Shown: one piece after another, positions 32,816-45,186 of the stretch
How positions within the stretch are numbered: the first letter of the stretch is position 1
Layout: each line of letters starts with the position of its first letter
NCBI RefSeq assembly: GCF_028554725.1
Contig: NC_071667.1
Coordinates: 13,809,501 to 13,873,500 of the forward strand
DNA from: Zeugodacus cucurbitae
Lineage: Eukaryota; Arthropoda; Insecta; Diptera; Tephritidae
Length of the DNA: 64,000 bases
Direction of reading: 5' to 3'
Position numbers and translations under genes: made by a program
The notes under the pieces: generated by a model
Seen by the model: the letters and a program-made list of their open reading frames with translations, nothing else
The model's database searches: none
What the model was told of the DNA's origin: nothing

Positions 32816-34970
32816 CTACAGGGGGTTTCAATTGGGACGAGGCGGATTTTATTGCTTGTGGTTTATTGGTTTTTTTTTCAGGGATTTGTAGATGCTCCGT
32901 ATAGTGAAGCATTGATTATCAGCGCCGAAACGAATTCATAAGAGCGGAGCGGACCCGAATGCGTATGTGGCCTAGAACAGTTGGCCCAGTAGTATTCATA
33001 AAAAATATTTGACGAATGTTTTCTACTGTTTAATAAAAATAAAGAATACAAATTACGATTTTCGAGAAGGATTATTCAAAATTTTTAGCTTACAATTGTT
33101 TTTTAATAAAATAGCTTATTTTTAAGATGCTCATAATAAAAATAATAGAGTGTAGGTCAAAGCCGAAAGTTAATGATTTGTTGTTGTGAGAAAATATTCC
33201 CACAAAAAAAAATTAAATCATTTAAACTAGCCTACACTCCAGTGGTGTTCACCCTTTTACTTGCCGATAGTTTCTTCCATTTTCTTTCGTAGCTGATACC
33301 TGACTTTGACTGAATAGTCATACGTTACAAAAATTTCCTATTGGGTATATTTTCACTTTTAATACTTGCAACGAGTAAATGCTGAATGTGTAAATATTCC
33401 CTCCGCATACGTGTTTATACGAGCCAGTTTTTATGCGACGAATAAAAAACTGTTTTTTTTTTTGCCACAGCAACATATCTGTTTGGCAAAAAGCGAAAAG
33501 TGGCTAATTGCTTTAGAGGTATTGCCTAGCATTGACTTTAGTGATCCCATATTGTGTTGGCAGGAAGTGTTCATTGTTGATAAGGATTTTTTGTGATTCT
33601 ATTGGATAGTAGAGACCTAATCTTTGTTGGTATAAAATTGCTTTTTTTCCGAATAACCAATAGTATAGAGCAAGCTTGATCCAGTGCTTCAAATTTTGTT
33701 CCAATTTCTGTGAGTATTTCAGTTCATCATCGAATTATGAAGCCAAAGCCACTTAAAATTTCTAATGAATTTAGTTGTTTGCTTAAAAAAATCCATGTAA
33801 CGGTATTTGCAAGCATTTTAAATTTACACATTACACAACAAACTAATTAAACTTGATCAAGTCCAATTACAACTAGTAATTAATGAGTATGCAGTTGATA
33901 TACTCTGTTGAATATTAATTTGTAATTAAATAAATATTTGGCTTGAATTGAACATCACACGTTGTTTGTTTGTCAACTGTGTACAATAACAACAACAATT
34001 ATTATACTTTATGTATCGCAATTTCCCCTAACCACCAATGTATATAAATTGTGCAGAAATTGCATTGAACTTTGATTAGCCACCAGAGACGTGAGTACTC
34101 TTTTATGCTCACAATGTTGAAACAAATCCCATTTGCCCGCATGTCGAAAATTGATTGATGTGGGCATTGCGTGCTGCTCTTTCGCAAACAACAAAGATGC
34201 ATCAATAAATTTAAGCATCGTCAATCGACTAACTCTCCCACATGCACCGAACTAATAAATGTACTCTTGTGGAATTGAAATATTTTACGGGTTCTTTGTT
34301 GGCATATCGTTTCTTAGCGGCAGCGGATTTCCTAGAGTGATAGCTGTCAAAGCAGCTGTCAAAATGAAGTCATTTGTTTGACTTTTAATTCTGATTGCAA
34401 TACACAGTCAAAGACCCGAAAAGGCTCATTGTTGGTTAAGCTACCGTTTAGCTTTAGTTTCACGAAGTTTCAGACTTGGCTTGTGTGTGTTCTTCTCTTT
34501 AGAGGATGACCTCAAACAATTGCAGGAATTTCTTAAGTGTGTGTATTAGAGAGATGTCTCAGCACCTTTTCTGGAATGACTAATCTTCTGATTGAAGATT
34601 TTATTTAGATATATTGGTGACAGACTTATACGAAATAAGTTAAATTTAGGGCAAAGCGAACAAGTCGTTTTCAGCCAATCTAATCACTTCGATTTTCAAT
34701 TGAGATTTTTGACACTGAAAACCTTTAAAAACTAAGACCGTTTCGTCCAAAGCTCTGACCTTCAACTCGAAAGATTCTTATTTTAAAAGCTAAGTTTTGA
34801 ATTGAAAATAAAAAATATTTTTTTTATTGAACAGTTCATATTACGTAGATATTCAGAACTGGTTAAAGAGCCTTAAGTCTGACGACTCTAACTCTAATAT
34901 GCCAGCAATGCCGTGAGCGATATTGGCTATATCTACATTCAAATTTGAATTCATATTAAAACTTACCTAA
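32816..34970. other. AT-rich non-coding sequence, nothing recognised
   Basis: Short low-complexity frames only. No repeat family identified by eye. Confidence 0.35.
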
Positions 34971-34971
34971 A

Positions 34972-35700
34972 ACAAGTAAGGTAGGGGTAAGTTCGGGTGT
35001 AGCCGAACATTTTATACTCTCGCAATTTATTTATTTAACTTTATTAATATTATAATATAATATATAATGCACAATTTGACCCACATATTCGTCATATGTA
35101 TTGTATAAAGTCCATTGAAAGTTGGAAACCATAATATTAGGTTAGAAGCACCGAGGTCCTCATTTCCGATATATGGAGCCTTGAAAACCTATGGTCCGAT
35201 TTCGGCGATTTTTAGAATGGGGCTGCCACACTATAAACATAGTATTTGTGCAAAGTTCTGCACCGATATCTTCACTAGTGCTTACTTTATATATTGTAAA
35301 GTAAACGATTCAAATCGTCTTCAAAGTTCTGGTATATAGGAAGTAGGCGTGGTTGTGAACCGTTTTGGCCTATTTTTACAACATATCATTATGATGTAAG
35401 CAAACTATTACAAACCAAGTTTCATTAAAATCGGTAGAGTAGTTCCTGAGATATGGTTTTTGACCCATAAGTGGGCCCATTTTCCATTTTGTAAAAAAAT
35501 CTGAGTGCAGCTTCCATCTGCCATTTCTTATGCGAAATTTAGTGTATACCCAATTTAACCCAATTTTAGTCATTTTCAACCTAACCTCTGTATTGTAGGT
35601 GGGCGCGGTTAGTATCCGATTTCTTTCATTTTTTGGACTGTATTAAGAAGTGGCTAAAAGAAATTTCCGTAGAAAGTTTGGTTTATATAGCTTTATTGGT
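34972..35700 (-). repeat. Family R copy, left part, interrupted by RTE copy D
   Basis: Terminus ACAAGTAAGGTAGGGGTAAG, then the CCGAACATTTTATACTCT block, AGTCCATTGAAAGTTGGAAA, GAAGCACCGAGGTCCTCAT, GGTTTTTGACCCATAAGTGG and TTGGTTTATATAGC, all shared with the copies at 52456-53657 (inverse) and 60350-60828. It breaks at ATTGGT (35695-35700), the target duplication of the LINE, and resumes at 40082. Confidence 0.8.
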
Positions 35701-36029
35701 ATAGTGGAGGATGGGATCATGTGTAGAAGTTCACGCAAGTGAGGAAAGTTTTTGATTGTCATTCACTTTGGAGTGGTCAGAAACGATTCTTCTCCACATG
35801 ATTCAGCAGCTCACGACTTCCGGTTTTAGACCAAGTATCCTCTGGCTAGCTAACAAACATGCGTTTGAAGGCGAGCTAAAGTGAGAAGGCGAACCCGCTT
35901 CTGCGGTTGTGCGTAGGGCTTGGGACCCACCACATAAAAACGGAGTACCAATGAAAAATCGAAAAAGAAAGCCTCGGATGAGACACCCCCCTTTTGATGA
36001 CGACCCCTGCAAACGTTTTAAGGATAATG

Positions 36030-37177
36030 ATATAAGGGCATGCACCTGGAATGTCCGGACCATTAATTGGGAAGGTGCCTCTGCCCAGCTGGTTGATGTC
36101 CTCATATGACTAAAGGCTGACATCACCGCCGTCCAAGAAGTTCGATGGACGGAACAAGGACGGAAGAAGGTGGGTCCTTGTGACATCTGGGAGCGCAAAT
36201 TTGGTGTTGGATTTGTGGTGGGAGAGAGACTCCGTCGCCGAGTACTGGCATTCACCCCTGTGGATGAACGTCTTGCCACAATCCGCATAAAAGCGAGGTT
36301 CTTCAACATATCGCTTATTTGCGCCCACTCCCCAACGGAAGGAAAGACGATGTGACCAAAGATGCTTTCTATGAGCGCCTAGAACGCACCTATGAGCGCT
36401 GCCCCCGCCACGATGTCAAAATCGTGCTTTTCGATTTTAACGCCAGAGTGGGTAAAGAAGGTGTCTTTGGCACAACAGTCGAAAAATTCAGCCTCCATGA
36501 CGAAACATCGCCAAACGGTCTGAGGCTGATCGACTTCCCTGAGGTCCGAAATATGGTTGTCTGTAGTACCAGATTCCAGCATAAGAAAATACACCAAGCT
36601 ACTTGGCTGTCTCCTGATCGAAACACGCATTACCAAATCGATCACGTTGTGATAGACGGAAGACATGTCTCCAGTGTTTTAGACGTGCGTACGCTCCGAG
36701 GACCAAATATAGACTCGGACCATTATCTGGTTGCAGCGAAGATACGCACCCGCCTCTGTGCAGCAAAGAACGCCCGTCAACAAACACAAGGAAGATTCGA
36801 CGTCGAAAAGCTGCAAACGCATCAGACAGCCACGAAATACTCTACTCGACTTGCACTCCTGCTCTCTGAGAGCACTCCTCAGCATCTCGGTGTAAGAGAA
36901 CTGTGGGACGGCATCTCATACTCACTGCGTACCGCTGCAACCGAAACCATTGGCTTTCGGAAAAGTCAAAAAAACAGCTGGTACGATGAGGAATGCCGTC
37001 TCGCAGCGGAGAGAAAACAGACTGCCTACCTCGCAACGTTGCAAACAACCACAACACGTGCGGGATGGGATAGATACCGAGAGCTGAAGAGGGAAGCGAG
37101 ACGCATCTGCAGACAAAAAAAGAAAGAGGCCGAAATGCGTAAGTACGAAGAGCTTGAGAATCTGGCAGACAGAGGTA
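36030..37177 (+). repeat. Endonuclease block, tandem copy 1 (1148 bp)
   Basis: It contains RACTWNVRTINWEGASAQLV, a stop, then AVQEVRW (catalytic Glu), GVGFVVGERLRRRVLAFTPV, the frameshifted remainder with LFDFNARVG (GDFN in copy F), and NIDSDHYLVAAK (the SDH catalytic block). It is directly followed by an apparently identical unit at 37178-38325. The junction has a short AAT/ATA overlap with the block ends. Confidence 0.9.
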
Positions 37178-38325
37178 ATATAAGGGCATGCACCTGGAAT
37201 GTCCGGACCATTAATTGGGAAGGTGCCTCTGCCCAGCTGGTTGATGTCCTCATATGACTAAAGGCTGACATCACCGCCGTCCAAGAAGTTCGATGGACGG
37301 AACAAGGACGGAAGAAGGTGGGTCCTTGTGACATCTGGGAGCGCAAATTTGGTGTTGGATTTGTGGTGGGAGAGAGACTCCGTCGCCGAGTACTGGCATT
37401 CACCCCTGTGGATGAACGTCTTGCCACAATCCGCATAAAAGCGAGGTTCTTCAACATATCGCTTATTTGCGCCCACTCCCCAACGGAAGGAAAGACGATG
37501 TGACCAAAGATGCTTTCTATGAGCGCCTAGAACGCACCTATGAGCGCTGCCCCCGCCACGATGTCAAAATCGTGCTTTTCGATTTTAACGCCAGAGTGGG
37601 TAAAGAAGGTGTCTTTGGCACAACAGTCGAAAAATTCAGCCTCCATGACGAAACATCGCCAAACGGTCTGAGGCTGATCGACTTCCCTGAGGTCCGAAAT
37701 ATGGTTGTCTGTAGTACCAGATTCCAGCATAAGAAAATACACCAAGCTACTTGGCTGTCTCCTGATCGAAACACGCATTACCAAATCGATCACGTTGTGA
37801 TAGACGGAAGACATGTCTCCAGTGTTTTAGACGTGCGTACGCTCCGAGGACCAAATATAGACTCGGACCATTATCTGGTTGCAGCGAAGATACGCACCCG
37901 CCTCTGTGCAGCAAAGAACGCCCGTCAACAAACACAAGGAAGATTCGACGTCGAAAAGCTGCAAACGCATCAGACAGCCACGAAATACTCTACTCGACTT
38001 GCACTCCTGCTCTCTGAGAGCACTCCTCAGCATCTCGGTGTAAGAGAACTGTGGGACGGCATCTCATACTCACTGCGTACCGCTGCAACCGAAACCATTG
38101 GCTTTCGGAAAAGTCAAAAAAACAGCTGGTACGATGAGGAATGCCGTCTCGCAGCGGAGAGAAAACAGACTGCCTACCTCGCAACGTTGCAAACAACCAC
38201 AACACGTGCGGGATGGGATAGATACCGAGAGCTGAAGAGGGAAGCGAGACGCATCTGCAGACAAAAAAAGAAAGAGGCCGAAATGCGTAAGTACGAAGAG
38301 CTTGAGAATCTGGCAGACAGAGGTA
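37178..38325 (+). repeat. Endonuclease block, tandem copy 2 (1148 bp)
   Basis: The same 1148 bases are repeated with no difference that I could find, including the same stop and frameshift. The second copy continues into the RT region (NARKFYEKMKRLNEGFKTG), so copy 2's end is the original arrangement. This is either a very recent duplication or an assembly error. Confidence 0.9.
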
Positions 38326-38813
38326 ATGCTCGAAAATTTTACGAAAAAATGAAGCGACTTAACGAAGGTTTCAAGACCGGAGCATCCTCATGTAGAGACC
38401 AAGATGGTAATCTGGTAACCGATGTCCAGGGCATACTGGGATTATGGAGGGAACACTTTTCCGACCTGCTGAATGGCAATGAAAGTACAACACCAGGAGA
38501 TGGCGAACCCGATTCCCCAATCGATGACGATGGAATAGATGTTCCATTACCCGACCATGAAGAAATTCGAATAGCAATTACCCGCTTGAAGAACAACAAA
38601 GCAGCGGGGGCCGATAGATTACCGGCAGAACTATTCAAATACGGCGGCGAAGAACTGATAAGGTGCATGCATCAGCTTCTTTGCAGAATATGGTCGGAAG
38701 AAAGCATGCCTGATGATTGGTATCTCAGTGTGCTCTGCCCAATCCATAAAAAGGGAGATCCCACAAACTGTACCAATTACCGTGGGATAAGCCTCCTAAA
38801 TATCGCCTCCTAA
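37467..38813 (+). pseudogene. RTE-type LINE polyprotein fragment (endonuclease C-terminal part to RT start), copy D
   Basis: This 448-codon frame covers the endonuclease from DDVTKDAFYERLERTYERCP through FDFNARVGKEG, NTHYQIDHVVIDGRHVSS and NIDSDHYLVAAKIRTR (SDH block), a linker rich in Arg/Lys, then RT block KNNKAAGADRLPAELFKYGG and NYRGISLLNIAS, where it stops. In copy F the DFN block is preceded by Gly (LGDFNARVG); here it is Phe (LFDFNARVG), which may impair activity. An AP-endonuclease-like domain of this type nicks target DNA for target-primed reverse transcription. Confidence 0.82.
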
Positions 38814-38881
38814 GTACGCCTATCGAACGTACTGTGTGAAAGACTTAAGCCCACCGTCAACAAACGGATTGGACCTTATCA

Positions 38882-39826
38882 GTGTGGCTTAGACCTGGAA
38901 AGTCCACCATGGAAGAGATATTCACCATGCGCCAAATCTTGGAGAAGACCTGTGAAAAGAGGATCGACACACACCACCTTTTTGTCGATTTCAAAGCTGC
39001 TTTTGACAGCACGAAAAGGGGTTGCCTTTACGCCGCGATGTCTGAATTTGGTATTCCCGCAAAACTAATACGGCTGTGTAAGTTGACATTGAGCAACACC
39101 AAAAGCTCTGTCATGATTGGGAAGGACCTCTCCGAGCCGTTCGATACCAAACGAGGTTTCAGACAAGGTGACTTACTATCGTGCGACTTCTTCAACTTGA
39201 TGTTGGAAAAAATTGTACGAGCTGCAGAGCTAAATAGAGAAGGTACAATCTTCTACAAGAGTGTACAGCTCCTGGCGTACGCCGATGATATTGATATCAT
39301 CGGAAGTAACAACCGCGCCGTTTGTTCTGCTTTTACCCGCATGGATAAGGAGGCGAAGCGAATGGGTCTGGAGGTGAATGAGGACAAGACGAAATATCTC
39401 CTGTCATCAAGCAAACAGTCGGCGCACTCGCATCTTGGCTCCCACGTCACTGTTGACAGTCATAACTTCGAAGTTGTAGATAATTTCGTATACCTGGGAA
39501 CCAGTATCAACAACACGAACAATGTCAGCCTCGAAATCCAGCGCAGAATCACCCTTGCCAACAGGTGCTACTTTGGACTGAGTAGGCATTTGAACAGTAA
39601 AGGCCTCTCTCGACGAACCGAAATCAAACTCTACAAGTCGCTTATCATTCCCGTCCTGCTTTATGGTGGAGAAGCTTGGACGATGTCAACATCAGATGAG
39701 ACGACGCTAGGAGTTTTCGAGAGGAAAATTTTGCGCAAGATTTACGGACCTCAGAACATTGGCAACGGCGAATACCGCAGACGATGGAAGATGAGCTGTA
39801 CGAGTTATACGACGACATTGACATAG
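38882..39826 (+). pseudogene. RTE-type LINE RT fragment, copy D
   Basis: The fragment carries RT blocks VDFKAAFDSTKRG, RGFRQGDLLSCDFFNLMLEK, LAYADDIDIIGSNN and NEDKTKYLLSSS and runs on to RKIYGPQNIGNGEYRRRW, where a frameshift ends it. A one-base loss at about 38890 separates it from the upstream frame (reads LRPGKST instead of FRPGKST). The C-terminal tail follows in other frames to about 40054. Confidence 0.82.
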
Positions 39827-40081
39827 TTCAACGAATAAAAAGACAGCGTCCGAATGGACGAAAACACTCCAGCCCTGAAAGTGTTCGAAGCAGTACCCGC
39901 CGGAGGAAGCCGAGGAAAGGGAAGGCCTCCCCCACTCCGTTGGAGGGACCAGGTGGAGAGCGACCTGGTTACACTTGGAATCTCCAACTGGCGCCGAACT
40001 GCGAAGGAAAGAGAGGAGTGGCGCGCTCTCATCGATTCGGCTATAATCGGCTAAACGGTTGAACGCCAATCACATACATAC

Positions 40082-40240
40082 ATTGGTTTGCGAGATATAT
40101 ACAAAAAATCTATTTTAAGGCGGGGCCACGCCCACTTCTCCAAGAAAGTTACATTGAAATAGGTGTTACAAACAACCGTTATGTGAACAAAACTATAATA
40201 CTCTCTTAGCAACTTTGTTGCGAGACTATAAAGATTGCGA
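40082..40240 (-). repeat. Family R copy, right part, after RTE copy D
   Basis: It resumes with ATTGGTTTGCGAGATATATA, then GGCGGGGCCACGCCCACTT and the end block AACAACCGTTATGTGAACAA, and closes with the hairpin-like ACTCTCTTAGCAACTTTGTT. It has a shortened middle compared with other copies (the GGACGGAC tract is absent). Confidence 0.75.
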
Positions 40241-40341
40241 TTCATACTGATCACGTTAATGAAAGATCATGATGAATAATACCTCAAGATATAGACTCAT
40301 ACGTGTAGGTGAGAAAAATGAAATGAAGAGAATTGATTTAA

Positions 40342-40679
40342 CCCTTTCATGCCCAATGTTGTCTATAGGCAACATTGTACTTACCGGCTTTTAATTCTCG
40401 TTATTTAAATTTTTTTGACCAGCGGTTTTTTCAATTATGTGTTGTGCAAGCTTATAGTTACATTTTTTGTTATTAGCTGTGCACGTATTCATTCAGTAGG
40501 CGTTCTCCGCAGAGTGGAATTGTCAAAATCGGTTTCGCGAAAAAAAGTTATACTAAAGTGGTTATACAAAAAGTGTTCAAAAAACATACAAATAATTGTT
40601 TTATTTTGAAACACAGTGAACTATATAAATAAGCAAAGATAAGAGAGTTATTAAAAAATAAAATTTCATGAGAAAAGGG
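40342..40679. mobile_element. Possible piggyBac-like MITE
   Basis: CCCTTTCATGCCC at the left and CATGAGAAAAGGG at the right form short imperfect inverted ends, both flanked by TTTAA. Just inside the left end is the hairpin CAATGTTG..CAACATTG. piggyBac elements start with CCC and duplicate TTAA, which fits loosely; there is no transposase and the flank is one base longer than expected. Confidence 0.4.
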
Positions 40680-40904
40680 TTTAATCTAATATATAGAATT
40701 CTCGTGTTACGGTGTACGTTATAGAATTCCTCTGAAACCGCTCGACCGAATCGTGAATCTTAGCGTGCATATCGGCTAGGGTGGAGGATCGGACAACATC
40801 TATTTTGCATCCTCCTAAATGTTAAGGGTGGTCCACCCCTAAATTTTTTTAACTTTCCGCGAAGAAAATTAAAAATTTTCTAAAATCGGGAAGTTATTGG
40901 TTGT

Positions 40905-41200
40905 TGAAGTTCAAACCGATCTGGCTAATTTTAGTCTTGAAATATTCGTGGAAGGCCAGAAAAAGATTAGAAAGTGAGTAAATATGGAAAAATTGCGAGG
41001 AAGATATCAATAAGAGAATTTTATTCGAGTTTACAAGAAAAATATAAAAAGAGAAAACAAAAAAGTAATATTTTGAAGGTTGTCATTGTTGCTTTGTTAA
41101 AATATTTTTGTTATTGTTCAATTGTATAAGGTTGTGTCGATAGCCTAAAACAAGTTGTAAAAAATAAGGAAAGGCTAAGTTCACGTCCAACCGAACATTT
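40905..41200 (+). repeat. Repeat arm, inverse of 52121-52412
   Basis: By eye this stretch matches 52121-52412 in reverse orientation over about 290 bases, for example GTCTTGAAATATTCGTGGA, AGATTAGAAAGTGAGTAAAT, GTATAAGGTTGTGTCGATAG and the R terminus AAGGAAAGGCTAAGTTC. It is a dispersed repeat linked to an R end. Confidence 0.65.
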
Positions 41201-41204
41201 TACA

Positions 41205-43940
41205 CTCTCGCAATGTAATGCAATATCATGTAACTAATGAACGAGATTACATAGGACTATGAAATTTTTATTACTTCATATTTGAGTTGAGACTAACATA
41301 TATCTGTCCTTAAAAACATGTTACCTTCGCCCATTTTAATACGGGCATGAGCGGGTTAAGTGAGAAGTATGATTAAAAATACTAAAATTCTTAAGTTAAA
41401 TTAATTATCTAATCTATTTACTTTTTTAGTTTTCAAACATTTCTACATCTTCTCAATCCCCACTTTCCTGCTATAAATAATAACACCTGTTTTTTTCTTA
41501 GCTTGTGCGCTGTATTTTCATTAATAACATTTTTAATTTTACTTTTACTGTAATGAGCTTAATTGAGTTTGTGTGACATTGGTACTCAACAGAGAAACAG
41601 CTGTCTTTTAAATGAATGCAATGTGCTGTAGACGGAAAACTACTTTGTTACCTATTCAGATATTCAGGTCCCCAAATACACCACAGTCAATCCAACTGTT
41701 TCATGTATTTTTACAATTGAAGACAAACACATTTCAATTAAAAACTTCGAGTAATAAACAAAAATACAAAAACAAAAAAAAACAACAACAAATAAATAGT
41801 TCAATAAGCTGAACAACAATTTGTGCTGTAAACAAGCACACATGTCTCTATATATATATGACGAATATGTATATGTACGTTTGATCCCTTTGTAGCCTAG
41901 TAAATGAAATAGCTGTTGGATCTAATCGTCAATAGCGACTAATTGTCGTTTATCTGTGATGCGTGTTATTTCATTTATTTGGAATTTTTATTTAACTCAA
42001 AAGAGAATTGATTTTTGTTTAAAGCTTCTTTGTTAAAGTTGAACTTGTTAAAGCTTATGATTTAACAAGGATAAAAGGTATTTTACTGTGGTAAGCGTAA
42101 CTGTTCAAAGGAGATTTTAAGAACGTTGAAACAATTGCCCTTGCAGTTTCAGAGACCCTCAATTCCTCACGCTCTCTCAACATTGTATATTATAATGATT
42201 TTACTTTCGTTCTGCACAAGGTGTTATTACTTCGTCTGCCAAATGGTTCCTTGTGAATGAAGTAGTATTAGGTATTTTGCGAGAACCATCGTGACATGTT
42301 GAGTGTCTTCTCTCACTCTTTTAAACAAGTATACCTATATATTTTGCTGAAATATGCAAGTACTCCAGAATATAAAGAAATTGTCACTCGAACACGCCAC
42401 TCACTAAGATAAAACTTGAAAACAACAGAACACTGGTCAACACACTGAACATAACAAAGAAGTAACCGCTTAAAGAAGCAAAGTAAAGCAGAGAGCGTAA
42501 CAGTTTAAGTAACAATACTAAGAGCGCAAAAAAAAAATCATGTAACAAAATCGCCCACTCACTGCCTTACTGCCGATCAGCTGAGCCACTTAATTCTCTT
42601 AGTCGTCTGCAGTTTTTAAATTTACTTGAAACTCGTGTTGCAGTTTTGTAGTACATATACATATTCTGTATGCAAGTACACATGTATGTGTATATTTTCA
42701 TGAGTCTACAATTTCACGCTTGACCTTATCAAATCAGTTTAAATGGCGTAGCTTAAAGTTATATTTAAAATAAATACTTACTTTAACTTTTCTTATTAAC
42801 AAATGGGATTTTCGTTCGCGCTCGACAGACAAGTTATTTTTAACTTTGCAAAGTTATGTAGGTTACTGAGAGATTTCAAACATATTTACCAAACAAGTTG
42901 TTACTCTTTTAAGAATTTTCTCAAATTAAAGAAGCACAAGTCTTATTAGAATGTAAATATTTATTGTAGAGAGAATATTGTACAAAATATATGCAAATTA
43001 AATTGGAAATGACAAATATTGTGTAATAAAAATATTATGCTATTATCTTCGGGTTTGTGTTATGTTTTGATATCACATATATTTAATATAATCAAGGTGG
43101 GTTAGATTGGACCAGCACCTATAAAATCTAAGTAGTTGATTTATATTGCCCTTGAAGTCATGGTGTCCTTATCAAGGCTTTCTCAAATTTAATCAAATAA
43201 AAAATCTGCAACGCATTTGACTCGTTCAGAACATAATATTCGAACTTGATCTATCTAAAAACTAGTCAAACTAGTAATGAACTGTATTGGTTTATATTGT
43301 TTTTTTGTATCAATATCATGCAAGATGTGATCGTGATCTACATATATGAGATTAACTGAGGAGATTCCATTATTAATGTTGTCACTTGAAAACGATGACT
43401 TGTTTTTCTCCAACATTCTTTACTCATCCCTATGCTCTCAAACATAGGCTTACACATAAGGCACTGTCAATTATAAAAAATAAGAAAAATTCTTAATATA
43501 TTCATATATATGGATTATTGATAGCTACAACCACATATAACCGTGATGTGACCAATGCTAACCACCGTCAATATCGATTTCAATAGTTGGCAAATAAAAA
43601 ATGAAATATTGGAAATAACACGCGTATTAACGCTGCTGCTTCGGTTTGACATTGCTGCGGTGAATTTGACAAAAAATAATTGGCACTGATGCATTCGAGT
43701 GGTCAACGGCATGTCAAGTATTTGCGGTTATCCGTGTATTTTTATACCTTTCTTTGTAATTATTTGTGTAAACATATATTTATATGTTTGCATAATTTAT
43801 ATGCATTAATTGAACAACAAAAAGTGTGTACATTTACAGGTTACTTTATAATATGTTTACATGCATATGAGCTTATACAGGGTTCCACCAAAGTAAAATT
43901 TGAATTAAATTTTTAGTTTTGGAGTTAAAACATGTATACT
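41205..43940. other. AT-rich non-coding sequence
   Basis: An R-like end (CCGAACATTTTACACTCTCG) occurs at 41190-41220. Otherwise nothing is recognised in 2.7 kb; small frames lack motifs. Confidence 0.35.
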
Positions 43941-44028
43941 TGTATGTATGTGATTGGCGTTCAACCTTTTAGCCGGTCATAGCCGAATCGATGAGAGCGC
44001 GCCACTCCTCTCTTTCCTTCGCAATTCG
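43941..44028 (-). mobile_element. RTE-type LINE fragment E (3' end, about 85 bp)
   Basis: GTATGTATGTGATTGGCGTT and the bases up to TTCGCAATTCGG match the last 85 bases of the other copies on the minus strand. Strongly 5' truncated. Confidence 0.75.
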
Positions 44029-44519
44029 GTATATGGGGCATTCTCTGGAAAAAAAGCCACTTGAAAAAAAAAGTTCTTTATTTTCTTTAGCATTGATATA
44101 TCTTATAGTACATGTAAAACCTAATATAAAACATATGGTTTTAGGTCTGTGTAACGCGGGGTTGCCATATTATAAGGGGCCAAAGTTTTTTGTAAAAAAA
44201 TTTTCGAACCGCCATAACTTTAAAACTAATGAACAGATTTTAAAACACCATGTGACTTTTTTGTACAGAATTTATCAAACTTTAAAACTGTATATCGTAA
44301 AAATTTTTAAAATTAATATTTCATAGTTTTTTGTTTTTCGATTTTTTTCGAAAATATCTTAAAATGTTCCTTATTTCATCACCTTTTTACCCCCCAAAGG
44401 GAATTTTGGGATAGCAATATTTGTATGAGCTACAAATAAAAAACCAACTCAGAACTTGATGAAAAATCATTGATTTATGCACTATTATTATCAGAATTTA
44501 GCGTAACCCAGGATTAACG
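44029..44519. other. AT-rich sequence, nothing recognised
   Basis: A 111-codon plus-strand frame (43991-44326) overlaps the LINE fragment and has no recognisable motif. It may contain the degenerate 3' end of the following Helitron. Confidence 0.3.
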
Positions 44520-44545
44520 ACGTGGACGTTTGTTTGTTTGTTTTT

Positions 44546-45016
44546 TTTTATTTTTTAATATTTTTTTTAATTTTTTTGTATTTTTCAAATTTTTTTTTTT
44601 TACAACATTTTTGGTTTTTCCACCTGGCGCGTAAATGAATAAGCACCTTGGTGTTCCCACTCTCGAGCATGCGACGAACAAGTGGCCGTGGGAGAAGCAC
44701 GGTACTTCCAAATTGACGCCGCACACTTGAAACGTTTGCCCTTGCGATTCGTTGATGGTCATCGCAAAGGCAAGACATACTGGGAACTGCAAGCGCTTAA
44801 ATTCAAACGGCATGTCCGTTGGAATCATGGGAATGCGTGGTAAGAGTACAACTTCACCTGCTGCCTTGTGCCATTACACAAAGTCGGTGGCTTCAGATTT
44901 CGTAGAAGTATAATGGGTGAACCGACTTTCAGGACTAAACGATGCGGTGGCAGACCGGGGGGATCCAAAGAATTCAAGAATTCAGTTGGATAATTGACTA
45001 CTTCATCTTGATTCAA
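44546..45016 (-). pseudogene. Helitron helicase, C-terminal fragment
   Basis: Two overlapping frames read NQDEVVNYPTEFLNSLDPPG, PPHRLVLKVGSPIILLRNLK and NGTRQQVK, then PFEFKRLQFPVCLAFAMTIN, ESQGQTFQVCGVNLE, CFSHGHLFVACSRVG, the late motifs (V and VI) of PIF1-like Helitron helicases. A frame shift at about 44825 separates them. The fragment ends in a poly-Lys low-complexity tail that comes from T-rich DNA. Confidence 0.85.
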
Positions 45017-45186
45017 AACGCTATCAATCGATGTATATGTTTGAGCTTCTCCTGGCAGTTTTTCTTGCGTCCTCGGTCATGTAGTCTTTGTACTTATTCC
45101 ACAGTTCTTGCGGATTTGATCTTCTAACAAATGCAATCGCTGACATGCTTCTCGATACGTCGCACACAACTGACCGTCAACAGTTT

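Larger units (their letters stand above)
35701..40081 (+). mobile_element. RTE-type LINE copy D, near full length with internal duplication
   Basis: Flanked by a 6-bp duplication ATTGGT (35695-35700 and 40082-40087). Order: 5' leader, endonuclease block 1 (36030-37177), endonuclease block 2 (37178-38325), RT, C-terminal tail, and an ACATACATAC 3' end. Both endonuclease blocks carry the same TGA at the VLI-stop position where copy F has a glutamine codon, and a further frameshift near the APTE/SPTE motif. The RT has additional breaks at about 38813 and 38890 and near 39785, and a loss of about 28 bases near 39849. It is a dead copy but the longest of its family here. Confidence 0.92.

Noticed and set aside
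35803..36309. Minus-strand frame of 168 codons with RRSSTGVNASTRRRS
   Set aside because: It is the complement of the endonuclease coding strand of LINE copy D; it recurs at 37026-37457 only because of the tandem duplication.
44514..44630. Lysine-rich C-terminal tail of the helicase frame
   Set aside because: It derives from a T-rich low-complexity run after the end of the Helitron coding region.
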